The notes under the pieces were generated by a model that did no database searches, was not told where the DNA came from, and worked only from the letters and a program-made list of their open reading frames with translations. Below are positions 10,860 through 20,413 of a DNA stretch of 64,000 bases, one piece after another (position 1 is the first letter of the stretch; every line of letters starts with the position of its first letter). A program made the translations under genes and the position numbers. The stretch is taken from contig NZ_LT670844.1 in assembly GCF_900141755.1 (NCBI RefSeq), positions 2,852,001 to 2,916,000 on the forward strand, read 5' to 3'. This DNA comes from Bradyrhizobium lablabi (lineage in GTDB: Bacteria; Pseudomonadota; Alphaproteobacteria; Rhizobiales; Xanthobacteraceae).

Positions 10860-12251
10860 TCACGACAATAGCGGCGACCACGCCGGATCGGAGGCGAAGC
10901 CGGGCGTTGGAACGCGCTGTTCGTTGCGTCCGGAAATGTCCACAGTGAACAGCGACGGCCCGCTGTTGCCTCCGGGATCGCGGAAGAACATCAGGACGCG
11001 GCCGTTCGGCGCAAACGTCGGTCCCTCGTTGTGGAATCCGGAGGTGAGAATCCGCTCGCCCGAACCGTCCGGCTTCATGATGCCGATGGAGAATTGTCCG
11101 CCGCCCTGTTTGGTGAAGGCGATGTAATCGCCGCGCGGCGACCACACCGGGGTCGAGTAGCTGCCGCCGTCGCCTTCGTCCTTGGTGAAGGAGATGCGCT
11201 GCGCCGGACCGCCGGTTGCCGGCATCACGTAGATCTGCGGCTTGCCGCCGCGGTCGGATTCGAAGCAGATGCGGCTGCCGTCGGGCGAATAGGACGGCGA
11301 AGTATCGATCGCCGGCGTATCGGTCAATCGCGTGGTCGATTTCGAACGCAGGTCCATCACGAACAGGTTCGAATTGCCGCCCTGCTGCAGGCTCATGATG
11401 ACGCGCTGGCCATCGGGCGAGAAGCGCGGCGAGAACGACATGCCGGGAAAATTGCCGACGATCTCGCGCTGCCCGGTCTCGATATTGAACAGATAGACCC
11501 GCGGGTCGCCCTGGCCGAATTCCATATAGGTGATTTCCTGGGTCGACGGCGAGAACCGCGGCGTCAGCACGAGGTCCGAGCCGCGCGTCAGATAGCGGAC
11601 ATTGGCGCCATCCTGATCCATCAGCGCCAGCCGCTTGATGCGGTGTTCCTTAGGGCCACTTTCGTCGACGAACACCACGCGGCTGTCGAAATAGCCTTTT
11701 TCTCCAGTCAGGCGCTCATAGATCTGGTCGGAGATGATGTGCGCGATCCGCCGCCAGTATTCCGGAGCGGTGAAGTATTGCTGGCCGGTGAGCTGCTGGC
11801 CGGCGGCCACATCCCACAAGCGGAACTCGGCCTTCAGGCGGCCATCGGGTTGACGGGTCATGCGGCCGGTAACCAGCGCCTGGGCGTTGATGGTCTTCCA
11901 GTTCTGGAATTGCGGCGCGACGTCGATATTGCTGATCTTTTCGATGAAAGCCGCCTGGTCGATCGGCGCAAACAGTCCGCTGCGCTTGAGGTTGTTGGTG
12001 ATGACCTGGGCGACGCCAGCGCTGACCTCGCTGTCCGCCGGCGATCCCGGAACAAAATTCGGGATCGCGATCGGAACGGCCTGAGTGCCGCCGGGGACAA
12101 CCTCAAGCCGCTGCTGCGGGGCCTGTGCCGATAGTGCTGTCGGCCGAACCATTCCCAACAACGCCAGGGCACCGCCGGCCATTGTGAAAGCACGTCGGGA
12201 AATCGCTGATGACAGGCCGGGCATCGAATTGTCGCGAAACGGACGAAACAT
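10860..12251 (-). CDS. tolB: Tol-Pal system beta-propeller protein TolB
   Basis: Periplasmic protein that competes with peptidoglycan for Pal and is pulled off by TolA. The 463-residue product has a signal peptide with a twin-arginine-like stretch ([17 protein letters not shown]). An N-terminal alpha/beta domain follows ([19 protein letters not shown]), then a six-bladed propeller with repeated SPDG-type turns such as [12 protein letters not shown] and [11 protein letters not shown]. The open frame reaches 12431. The ATG at 12251 is chosen because it lies 1 nt past the tolA stop and starts the signal peptide. Confidence 0.97.
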   Translation of the reverse strand: MFRPFRDNSMPGLSSAISRRAFTMAGGALALLGMVRPTALSAQAPQQRLEVVPGGTQAVPIAIPNFVPGSPADSEVSAGVAQVITNNLKRSGLFAPIDQAAFIEKISNIDVAPQFQNWKTINAQALVTGRMTRQPDGRLKAEFRLWDVAAGQQLTGQQYFTAPEYWRRIAHIISDQIYERLTGEKGYFDSRVVFVDESGPKEHRIKRLALMDQDGANVRYLTRGSDLVLTPRFSPSTQEITYMEFGQGDPRVYLFNIETGQREIVGNFPGMSFSPRFSPDGQRVIMSLQQGGNSNLFVMDLRSKSTTRLTDTPAIDTSPSYSPDGSRICFESDRGGKPQIYVMPATGGPAQRISFTKDEGDGGSYSTPVWSPRGDYIAFTKQGGGQFSIGIMKPDGSGERILTSGFHNEGPTFAPNGRVLMFFRDPGGNSGPSLFTVDISGRNEQRVPTPGFASDPAWSPLLS

Positions 12252-12252
12252 A

Positions 12253-13191
12253 CTAATAAGCCTTGTTATGAAACAGGAACGGTAACGACTTCCATTCGGC
12301 ATATTTCGCGGGCGGAAGCATGGTGTATGGCTGACAATTGATGATGGCCCGGCGGGCGCCTTCGAAGATCGCGCGCTCGCGATCGTTGCGCGGCTCACTC
12401 TCCAGCAAAGGCGGGGATGACAGCGTGCCATCCTGTTTGAACGTCAGCGTGATCGGAATTTTTACCTCGTCTTCGTCGAACCCACCGCCGTCCCGCTGCC
12501 AGCAATCATGGATCCTGCTGACCAGCGCGGAAAGATAACTTGCGGATAGCGTTGCCGCACTTCCCTTGGCCGTTCCGAGCGCCGGAGTTGAATTCAGCGT
12601 GTCACCGGCGAACGCCTGTCGGGTCGGATCGCGTTTATCCACCAGCGCCGCAATGGTTTCCTTATCGAACTTGTATTCGCGCTTCTTGACCGGAGGCGGC
12701 GGCGCAGCCTTGGCCTCGGGCTTCGGTGTCGGTTTCTTGGCTTCTTCTTTTTTCAAAGCCTCGGCGATCGGATCGACCTTGGGCGGATCGGGCTTCTTCT
12801 CGATCGGCTTCGGTTCGTCCTTGGGTTTGCTCTCGGCGACCGGTTTTGGCGGATCGGGCTTTTTCTCGGGCGGCTTTTCCACCGGCTTCGGCGCAGGATC
12901 CGGCGCGGCATCGGTGACGATGGCTTTCTTCTCGGTGATCTTGCCGACGGCGTCATCGACCGGCTTGGCTTCGGCGACCTTCTCCACCAGCGGCTTCGGG
13001 TTTTCCTTTTTGCCCGACTTCATGCCGGCTGTGATCTTGTTGAGCTGATCGTCGGTCACGAATTCGACCGGTATGGACTCGATCTCCGTCGACTCGAACG
13101 CCTTGGAGGAGAACGATACCAGTCCCCACCCGATCACGAGGACGTGCAGGGCCACAGACGCAACAAGTGTCTTGTCGACCTTCACGTTCAC
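12253..13191 (-). CDS. tolA: Cell envelope integrity protein TolA
   Basis: Inner-membrane protein bridging TolQR to TolB/Pal and powered by the proton motive force. It has 312 residues: one N-terminal membrane anchor ([18 protein letters not shown]), a long Lys/Pro/Glu-rich spacer (about 60-175) and a C-terminal TonB-like domain ending in [19 protein letters not shown]. The gene sits 3 nt downstream of the tolR stop and 1 nt before tolB, so it is translated as part of one transcript. Confidence 0.95.
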   Translation of the reverse strand: MNVKVDKTLVASVALHVLVIGWGLVSFSSKAFESTEIESIPVEFVTDDQLNKITAGMKSGKKENPKPLVEKVAEAKPVDDAVGKITEKKAIVTDAAPDPAPKPVEKPPEKKPDPPKPVAESKPKDEPKPIEKKPDPPKVDPIAEALKKEEAKKPTPKPEAKAAPPPPVKKREYKFDKETIAALVDKRDPTRQAFAGDTLNSTPALGTAKGSAATLSASYLSALVSRIHDCWQRDGGGFDEDEVKIPITLTFKQDGTLSSPPLLESEPRNDRERAIFEGARRAIINCQPYTMLPPAKYAEWKSLPFLFHNKAY

Positions 13192-13194
13192 CCT

Positions 13195-13641
13195 CTACTG
13201 CCCCTGCTCAACTTCGGTGACCAGCGCCAGTCGCTTGAAGCCTGCGCCCGACAATTGCCCCATCACCCTCGCCACGGTTCCGTAATCGGCCTTCTTGTCC
13301 GCCCGCATGAATATACGCTCATCCATGCCGCCGCGGGCGTCGGTGATCGCCTTTAATTTCGCCACCAGATCGGTCATCGCAACTTCGGTATCGTTGATGA
13401 ATACTTTCCCATTGACATCGACCGAAAGCTGCAACGGCGTCTTGTCCTGGTCGAGGCTCTTGGCTTGGGTCTGCGGCAGATCGAGCGGCACGCCCACCGT
13501 CAAAAGCGGCGCCGAGACCATGAAGATGATCAACAGCACCAGCATGACGTCGACCATCGGCGTGACGTTGATCTCCGCCATCACCGGCTTGCGCCGGCCG
13601 CGGCGTCCGCCGCCGGACGAACCTGCCACGTTCATCGCCAT
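13195..13641 (-). CDS. tolR: Tol-Pal system protein TolR (ExbD family)
   Basis: Single-span inner-membrane protein of the proton-driven TolQR motor, 148 residues. The N-terminus NVAGSSGG is followed by EINVTPMVDVMLVLLIIFMV, whose membrane aspartate (in MVD) is the proton-carrying residue. The periplasmic domain has ISVDVNGKVFINDTEV-type features. It lies 38 nt after tolQ and 3 nt before tolA. Confidence 0.96.
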   Translation of the reverse strand: MAMNVAGSSGGGRRGRRKPVMAEINVTPMVDVMLVLLIIFMVSAPLLTVGVPLDLPQTQAKSLDQDKTPLQLSVDVNGKVFINDTEVAMTDLVAKLKAITDARGGMDERIFMRADKKADYGTVARVMGQLSGAGFKRLALVTEVEQGQ

Positions 13642-13679
13642 GGTCTGATGCTCACGATGCGCTCACAATATACCGTTCC

Positions 13680-14393
<714 letters not shown>

Positions 14394-14739
14394 AAGCGGG
14401 TTCCTCTCAACGCCAGTGTCCCAGATCCTCCGGAAGCAAAATGGCTGCCGGTTCCACAGCCACGCGACGCGCGCGGCAGCAGGCGCTCGCGCTAAAGCCT
14501 TGATGTGTCACATGGGAGGCCCGTCCAAAGCCGAGGCCTGCTTCCCCTGCCAACATGTCAAAACGAGGGCTATGAGCGCGACTTTACGCCCCTAACCAGA
14601 CGCTAATCATGGTTAACGCCAGGTTACCACAGGGGATTTTGGCAGCGGGAATCAAGGTAATCCGGGCGGTTAGGGGAGCCGGGCTAGTTTCCCCGGGGGT
14701 TCCCAGGCGTGCCCCGCCCGTCAATCCTGAAAAAGGATA

Positions 14740-15363
14740 CAAGTCTACCTTCTCGCGACGCCATGAGCCCGAGGTTTGCGAGAGCCTTGTCCCTCTGAAG
14801 ACAGAGGGCGCAGGGAAAGCCGGATGCCCGATGCACCCGCAGCCCGTGTGCATTGGTAGTAAGCACACGGTAGTCACCACGAGTACGCCGGAAATCACCC
14901 GGCTTTCCCCGCGCAATGGTTTTAACGGTTTCCTTCGTGCTCTCCCCGGCGACGAATTCCTTTTTGTCACCGTCGCCTCGCGGATTACGATTTGTCTAAG
15001 CCCGGTTGGGCCGACGCATCTCTGCGAGGCTTGACATCAGCAACGGATGCCAGGACCACACGACTTCGCCGTACGCAGCGACCTTGCCAAACGCATCGAC
15101 AGGCCATGTGCCGCCGACCGAGGCTTTGGCGAAGGCGTTGAAGCGCCGTTCGTCCGCGCGCTGGCTGTTCGCTCACAGATCATAAGACCTGCCCTGCGAC
15201 TCCACGCGCGCCCGACGCTGCCGCGTCCACCGCATCCCACCGCACGTTCGTGACGATCGCGAGCCGCCCCTCTTTCGGGTGAGACGGGCAAGCTTGTAGA
15301 GATGATTTGCCCGACGGGTTAAGCGGAATATTTTTCGCAAGCGATCTGGACAGGGCAAATCAG
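14740..15363. repeat. Structured repeat, copy 1 (long form)
   Basis: About 620 nt that recur at 60525-61016 and, truncated, at 28262-28404. Nested hairpins include CCCTCT/AGAGGG and a 16-bp stem formed by 14808-14823 with 14899-14914. The latter encloses CCGTGTGC/GCACACGG and the loop TAGTCACCACG. A conserved block containing CGCAATGGTTTTAACGG and a distal block containing GACGATCGCGAGCCGCCCC follow. Frames through it are translation artefacts: their products mirror the repeat rather than a protein family. Confidence 0.8.
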
Positions 15364-15508
15364 CTTGATGCGGCAGGCGAATTTTCTTTCGAGGCGCAAC
15401 GCCGTGGCCGGCCGCAACGTCATGCGAGCGAACGGCCGGAGGCGGGCATTGATCCGTCCTTCGAGCCGGATATGCTCCGAATGGCCCGAGCTTGCAAAAG
15501 GTCCGTCG

Positions 15509-15535
15509 AACGTAGAGATCGTGGATTATCATTGA
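15509..15535 (+). pseudogene. Possible 3' end of a HigB toxin gene
   Basis: Eight codons NVEIVDYH followed by TGA match the typical VDYxDYH-like C-terminus of HigB/RelE toxins and stand 14 nt before higA, where higB normally ends. The rest of the toxin is not recognisable upstream, where the structured repeat begins. The match is short, so this remains a suggestion. Confidence 0.35.
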
Positions 15536-15549
15536 CTGGAAAGACGACG

Positions 15550-15852
15550 ATGCCCCGCCCCGCAATTCATCCCGGCGAGATTCTCGCCGACGAACTGAAC
15601 GAACTCGAGATCACGCCGACCGAGCTGTCGCGTCAGATTTCCGTGCCGCCGAACCGCATCTCGCAGATCATTCAGGGCAAGCGTGCGATTACCGGCGATA
15701 CCGCGCTCCGTCTCGGACACTGGTTCCAGACCAGCCCTCAATTCTGGCTCAATCTTCAATCCGCCTACGATCTGCGCCTCGCAGATGATGCGATCGGACG
15801 CGAGGTCGCAGCACTTCCGACCAAACCGGAAAGACGCCGCGCCGGCGCATAA
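15550..15852 (+). CDS. higA: HigA-family antitoxin (XRE helix-turn-helix)
   Basis: A 100-residue protein with the HigA opening MPRPAIHPGEILADELNE and the helix-turn-helix ITPTELSRQISVPPNRISQI, followed by the family motifs GKRAITGDTALRLGHWF and SPQFWLNLQ. HigA represses its operon and neutralises the mRNA-cleaving HigB. GGAAAG lies 7 nt before the ATG. The upstream toxin gene appears to be missing. The open frame extends to 15307 through repeat sequence, but homology starts only at 15550. Confidence 0.93.
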   Translation: MPRPAIHPGEILADELNELEITPTELSRQISVPPNRISQIIQGKRAITGDTALRLGHWFQTSPQFWLNLQSAYDLRLADDAIGREVAALPTKPERRRAGA

Positions 15853-15855
15853 AGC

Positions 15856-15925
15856 AAACCGCCCGTCTGCTGATCGCAAACGGGCGGTTTGTTGCTATCA
15901 GGCTCTATGACGGCACATCGCCTGA
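15856..15925 (+). terminator. Terminator hairpin after higA, part of a repeated element (copy A)
   Basis: AAACCGCCCGT and ACGGGCGGTTT form an 11-bp stem, starting 4 nt after the higA stop. The hairpin and the next 35 nt (ending near CGCCTGAGG) are closely repeated at 21008-21078. The element could terminate transcription from either side. Confidence 0.7.
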
Positions 15926-16264
15926 GGCTGTCGAAATTACTTCTGCTTTGGGGGCATGGCGGACGTGGCCATACTTGCTGCTGGCTCGCCCCGGTCGCCA
16001 GAGAGGGCTGGGCGCAGAACCCTGGAAAGATATATCGAGTGGGCGTGGTGGTTGTCCTCCCGCCGAATCTTCTCCCGCCTAATGGTCCGCGGCCGTCGTT
16101 TCCAGGGGGTCCGCTGGGCCGCGCGCTTCTGGATCGGCTGGCCGACCACGGCTACGGGGCTGGGTGAGCGCAGCGAGTAGAGCCTGACCGGCGAAGCCGG
16201 ACGCGCCTGATTCCGAAACTTCTCTCATTCCACTTTTGGTTGATTCTCTTTATTGTCGCCGATC
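15926..16264. other. Non-coding or degenerate stretch before the DUF3800 gene
   Basis: No intact gene. One plus-strand frame contains REGWAQNPGKIYRVGVVV followed later by LDRLADHGYGAG. This faintly resembles the signal-peptide junction and first helix of a family of ABC binding proteins, so it may be a decayed fragment. Evidence is too weak to call a pseudogene. Confidence 0.3.
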
Positions 16265-17437
16265 ATGTCCGAGATTCTAGACATTTCATGTGATGAAGCC
16301 GGCCATACTGGACCTGACCTTCTCCAGAAGGATCAGCGGATGTTTGCTTTCGGTTCGGTCGCAATCAGCGACGCAGAAGCCTTCGAAATCATTCGGAAGG
16401 TGCGCGCGGACCATCCTGTGCAGATGCCTGAGCTCAAGGCATCCAAGCTTCTCGCAACGGAACGTGGGCGAAAGCTTGTGGCCGCGCTGTTCAGTGCTAT
16501 GGACGGTCGATACGTCGTTAGCGTCAACGACAAGCTCCTGGCGCTCTGCGGATGGTTCTTCGAGTACATCTACGAGCCAGTCTACCAGGACAATCCGCGA
16601 CTTCTCTATCAGAAGAATTTCCACCGCTTCATTGCGATGTATTCCTATCTTTGGATGACCGATCCGAGCAGCGACGCGAGGCGCGCAATCGAGCAATTTC
16701 AAAAATACATGCGCTCGCGCGATCCTGCTGATGCGCCATTCCTCTTTGATAACCCGCGCCCTCCGCTTTCCGACGCGGGGACCGAACACCCGTTCGAATC
16801 CGTCCTGCGTTTTGCCTATGGATACCGTGACATCATTACGGCCGACAACGCCCGACTTGATGTTGTCCTTCCTGATCAAGCGCGCTGGGTTCTCGACCTT
16901 TCGGCCGCAGCTTTGTGGAGTCATCTCAACCACTGGGGCCGCACCGGAAAACTGCTGTCGGTGCGGTGCGATTCAAGCAAGCCGCTTCAGGCGATCGCTT
17001 CGAAATTCACCGGCGACGATAACGACCCTGGAATCCACCAAGCGCGCATGAAACACAACCCGGAGCCGCTAGGCTGGAAGCTTCTCGAACCTGTCGCTTT
17101 TGTGGACTCGCGCGATCACCCCGCAATTCAGCTCGCGGACGTGGTCGCGGGAACGACGGTAGCTCTATTCACAGACGGCCTGCCCGGATGCGACGTTATC
17201 GTCGAGAGCATCAGCCGCCATGGTCATCCCCATTCCATTCTGCCGGACATGGAGGTGGTTGATCCGGCGACCCGCGCCGCCGCTGTCAACGCTCTGATGG
17301 TTTATGACCTCGCCAAGCGAGCGGAGCGGCACGGCGACCCCTATGAAAACCTTGAAGCGATGTATCGTTTTGCCGATGTGAGCTGGGTCAGGGGCGATTT
17401 CGAACTCATTAAAAGCGGGCGTAATCCGGCCGGTTGA
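16265..17437 (+). CDS. DUF3800 protein (predicted RNase H-like fold)
   Basis: A 390-residue protein starting MSEILDISCDEAGHTG. DUF3800 proteins carry an N-terminal D-E pair and a distal QLAD motif that fit an RNase H-like metal site. Here these are CDEAGHTG (9-16) and HPAIQLADVVAGTTVAL (about 285-301). FAFGSVAI and a middle SRDPADAPFLFDN region are also seen. A TTG at 16253 could extend it by four residues. It faces the second DUF3800 gene tail to tail across 22 nt. The biochemical activity of the family is not established, and members are often found in defence or mobile contexts. Confidence 0.8.
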   Translation: MSEILDISCDEAGHTGPDLLQKDQRMFAFGSVAISDAEAFEIIRKVRADHPVQMPELKASKLLATERGRKLVAALFSAMDGRYVVSVNDKLLALCGWFFEYIYEPVYQDNPRLLYQKNFHRFIAMYSYLWMTDPSSDARRAIEQFQKYMRSRDPADAPFLFDNPRPPLSDAGTEHPFESVLRFAYGYRDIITADNARLDVVLPDQARWVLDLSAAALWSHLNHWGRTGKLLSVRCDSSKPLQAIASKFTGDDNDPGIHQARMKHNPEPLGWKLLEPVAFVDSRDHPAIQLADVVAGTTVALFTDGLPGCDVIVESISRHGHPHSILPDMEVVDPATRAAAVNALMVYDLAKRAERHGDPYENLEAMYRFADVSWVRGDFELIKSGRNPAG

Positions 17438-17459
17438 CGGCGGCTGCGACCGACGTCGT

Positions 17460-18623
17460 CTAGGACTTCATCGGGGGGGCGTAGGTACCATCCTGGAAGC
17501 CCAGGAATAGATCTAGCTTGTCGAGATCGTGCATGCTGGAGACATGATTCAGGAAGGCAATGTTGGCATCGTGCGAAGCAGCAAGAAGATCGCGAAGTAG
17601 CTCCGAATTCTGCAGGCTAGTGCCAGTCAAGTTCGCTCGATCCGCAGCCACCTCGTCCCGTGGCGTTTCGGTGAAGTAGCTGTGCATCTTGCCTAGCACT
17701 CCCACGACGATATCGGCGAGCTGGATGCCGGGCTCGGCTTTGGAGTCCGCAAAGCGATAATGCATGACCGGTTCGCCGCCCCTGGTGAGGGGCGTTTTCA
17801 GGAAACGGTCCTGGATCGACTCCTCCATGTCCAGGACATGGGTGGCGTGTTTGAATATGGCAATGCGGCCCAAGTAGAAGGTGCTGAAGTCGTCAATCAG
17901 CATGTTGGGCGGATAGCCTTCAATGAAGTCGAGGCTGTCGAGCCCTCGTCCAGACTTGAGCACGCCCTTCAGCATGGTTGCATTGAGCGCCGGCAGCACA
18001 GCGCTATTGTGCTCCAGCAGGGCGACGAGTTCATTCAGGAACGGCTTACGACTTTCGGGGGTCAAGCCAGGATAGCCGTAGTGATGGAATAGGCCGATCG
18101 TGGCCGGAAGATCACTCCTCAGCACCGCAGCCAGGTCGCTCTTCAGCAGCGCATGGTATTGGAACAGGACGGGATCGCGGAGCTTGGGTAGAATCGAATC
18201 GACGATGTCGACAATCGACCAATAGAGCGGGTCAAGTTCATGGTAGTGAATCATTAGCCTGTTGTCGGTGATCCAGCGCAAGAACGTGGTCAGCTTGGCA
18301 GAGCGCAATAGCTCCAGAAAATCGCCTTTCGCGACGTGCTCAAGTTTGATTTCGCGGGCCGTCTTCTGAATTTGCATGGCCGCCCGCAAAGGCTGAACGT
18401 CTATGGGGCGCGGCGCACCGTCATGCACCACGCCGCCCAAGACGAATACCTTCAATTCGGCGACGTTTAGGCCGTGAGCGGCGACATGCAGCTTGCGGAT
18501 ATTGTTCGTCTCATCGTGATAGAATGTATAGCTCTCATTGGCCTTGGTGAGCCCGTACAGCCTTATTTGAGACTCTCTAAACTCATCGATATCAACCAAA
18601 AAGCATCCCCGAGCTTCAGTCAC
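17460..18623 (-). CDS. Second, divergent DUF3800-like protein
   Basis: A 387-residue protein. Its N-terminal YTFYHDETNNIRKLHV and C-terminal SKAEPGIQLADIVVGVLGK match the two ends of the DUF3800 signature. The two DUF3800 proteins here share little beyond these motifs, so they are not a recent duplication. The frame opens with GTG at 18623. TTG eight codons in has a better-placed GGGGA, so the start is uncertain. It follows the TIR gene on the same strand after 96 nt, suggesting co-transcription. Confidence 0.72.
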   Translation of the reverse strand: MTEARGCFLVDIDEFRESQIRLYGLTKANESYTFYHDETNNIRKLHVAAHGLNVAELKVFVLGGVVHDGAPRPIDVQPLRAAMQIQKTAREIKLEHVAKGDFLELLRSAKLTTFLRWITDNRLMIHYHELDPLYWSIVDIVDSILPKLRDPVLFQYHALLKSDLAAVLRSDLPATIGLFHHYGYPGLTPESRKPFLNELVALLEHNSAVLPALNATMLKGVLKSGRGLDSLDFIEGYPPNMLIDDFSTFYLGRIAIFKHATHVLDMEESIQDRFLKTPLTRGGEPVMHYRFADSKAEPGIQLADIVVGVLGKMHSYFTETPRDEVAADRANLTGTSLQNSELLRDLLAASHDANIAFLNHVSSMHDLDKLDLFLGFQDGTYAPPMKS

Positions 18624-18719
18624 TCCCGAATGTACAGAATGTTTGCACGTGGCGACCCAGTACTATCCATCTCCTGGGTATGTGAGGTAGTAGAGGGCTT
18701 GCGCGCACTGCGGTGCTAG

Positions 18720-19574
18720 TTACGGCTCAGTGATTGCGTTGTACAGTTTTCGAACGACTTCAGCTTCCCCCAGTTGTTCCCAATTGAGACCGACCTTGTC
18801 AGCGAGGCTCGGTGAATACTCATACACCTGTCGAGCTGAAACGTTATGCCATACGGGCAGCACCACAGAACGTTGCTCCAAAATCTCTCGTGTGAATACC
18901 GAGTTAAACTCCACCTTTGTCCATCCGCCATTGGAAATGAAATTCGGACTCAGAATCAATACGCATTTTTTGGTCTCTTTCAAACCCTTCTCAATGCTTT
19001 CGCGAAGGCTATCGCCTACCTTGAGAGAATATTCATCGTACCAAACGTGGCACATAAGTTTTTGTAGTCCGATCGTAATCGGGAGCGCAATGTCCGTCTT
19101 GTCTCTGCTGTCATGAGAGATGAAAGCCATCGGTTTTTCGAGCTCGATTTTCGTCTTCATGTACTGCTGCCCCCTCACGGTTAGCCATAGCATTTTCTGC
19201 TTACACAACGCGTCTAACGCCGGGTCGGGCGCATCATCTACGACATCATCAGAATAGATATAGACACGATTAGAGAAGGGCGAATTGTCAGACCCTATCA
19301 AGCCATATTGAACGTCACCACCAAATGACGAAAGAGTCCTGATGCCATTTGATTGGGTTACAGCCTCATCCACGCTGTTCACCAACGATTCGAAAATCTG
19401 CAGAAAGTGTGCGTGATGTGGAACCCAATAGGCGACAAATTTCGCCGACGAATAAGTCTCGGTTCCCACCTTCACATCGATGTCGATCGGATTCGGGCCA
19501 GTCGTTTTCCAAGAAAAAAAGAAGGTCAGGGCGTTCGCAAAATCCGTCTGAAAATATTCTTTGAGAGTCGCCAC
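18720..19574 (-). CDS. TIR-domain protein with unassigned N-terminal domain
   Basis: A 284-residue protein. The C-terminal half (about 148-284) is a TIR domain with FISHDSRDK (151-159), WYDEYSLKVGDSLRESIEKG (178-197), the strand CVLILSPNF and GGWTKVEF. E192 or E195 is the likely NADase glutamate by position. The N-terminal 145 residues (MATLKEYFQTDFANALTF) form a separate domain I cannot name. Bacterial TIR domains commonly cleave NAD or make signalling nucleotides in anti-phage defence. Base composition looks AT-richer than the surroundings, consistent with transfer. There is no membrane segment. Confidence 0.85.
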   Translation of the reverse strand: MATLKEYFQTDFANALTFFFSWKTTGPNPIDIDVKVGTETYSSAKFVAYWVPHHAHFLQIFESLVNSVDEAVTQSNGIRTLSSFGGDVQYGLIGSDNSPFSNRVYIYSDDVVDDAPDPALDALCKQKMLWLTVRGQQYMKTKIELEKPMAFISHDSRDKTDIALPITIGLQKLMCHVWYDEYSLKVGDSLRESIEKGLKETKKCVLILSPNFISNGGWTKVEFNSVFTREILEQRSVVLPVWHNVSARQVYEYSPSLADKVGLNWEQLGEAEVVRKLYNAITEP

Positions 19575-20005
19575 CGATTACCTCGCCAAGCAAAGCACAA
19601 TCCATCGTAGCACGCGCAAAGTGTCTCACCCAATCGAAAAAGCATTTCCTCTATTTCCACCACACCAAACCCGTCCTTCTCTTTCGACGATTTAGCACCA
19701 TTCGTCGGCTGAATGGCTGCAAGTGCTTCCGCCTTCGCCAAGGCTGCGGCGGACGGGGACGCACTCCTTCTCTGTGTTCCGGTCGCAGGCGATGTACCCG
19801 CCGTCTCCGGCGGAAGGCCTCCGTCAGAAGGCCGCGATTGGCGCGGTCGAAACGCGCTCTGGGTCCCAAGGAAGACTCTCGGCGGCAGCGTCTTCTCACA
19901 TCCTTCAGAGCCCACGGCAATCATTGGCGATCGACATTCCGCGGATGGCGCCTCGTCGAGTGCGCCATCCGCACCTGCAATCGGTCTCTTACGAAGAAAC
20001 AAGCC
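19575..20005. other. Intergenic stretch between TIR and cupin genes
   Basis: No gene was recognised in these 431 nt. Overlapping short frames on both strands have no family features. The promoter of the TIR gene should lie near 19600, but no clear -35/-10 pair stands out. Confidence 0.4.
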
Positions 20006-20413
20006 TTAAGCCTTCAGGTCCGTGATCCGCATGATCGCGACCCCGCTCCCATCGTTGTACGCCTGCTCTTTTGTGTCCTTGTTGCAGGTCCAGACAAAGT
20101 TCTTCTTGGCCGTAAAGGTCTTTCCCTCCTGCTCGATCCGAAGCTCCCCCTCGGGGATATGGCAGATCATGGCATTCATCATCGGGGGGCCGGCTGTCTT
20201 CGATCCCGGCTGCATAATGACATCGCGCATTGAGACGGTCTTAAAACCGGGGATGATGGATGGTGTCTCGCCATCGTAAGCACGCACCACGACACCGGGC
20301 CACGGCGTCGTGTCCTTGTAGCCCGTGGTTTGAGCGGCGGCTGGCTTCATGATGGCCACCGTAGCCGCTGCCAACCCGATTCCCAATGCTGACCTTCGAT
20401 CGATCTTGTTCAT
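20006..20413 (-). CDS. Exported cupin-like protein
   Basis: A 135-residue product with the N-terminus MNKIDRRSALGIGLAAATV, a twin-arginine-type export signal cleaved near PAAAQ. A small beta-rich domain follows: MRDVIMQPGSKTAGPPMMN, then ICHIPEGELRIEQEGKTFTA and FVWTCNKDTKEQAYN. The pattern fits a cupin barrel with only part of the metal-binding histidines. The function is unknown. It shares its strand with the TIR gene, but 431 nt separate them. Confidence 0.6.
   Translation of the reverse strand: MNKIDRRSALGIGLAAATVAIMKPAAAQTTGYKDTTPWPGVVVRAYDGETPSIIPGFKTVSMRDVIMQPGSKTAGPPMMNAMICHIPEGELRIEQEGKTFTAKKNFVWTCNKDTKEQAYNDGSGVAIMRITDLKA

Noticed and set aside
11031..12134. A 367-codon plus-strand frame opposite tolB
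   Set aside because: The antisense product is rich in Arg/Ala/Gly without motifs, while tolB is secure.
14609..15034. Frames giving RNGFNGFLRALPGDEF-like peptides
   Set aside because: They are translations of the structured repeat. The same peptide appears at 60.7 kb with compensatory stem changes, so the signal is nucleotide structure, not protein.
15889..16180. A short frame with a possible ABC binding-protein fragment
   Set aside because: Similarity to the signal-peptide junction is limited to a few residues. There is no conserved continuation and no intact start, so it is mentioned only as a degenerate stretch.
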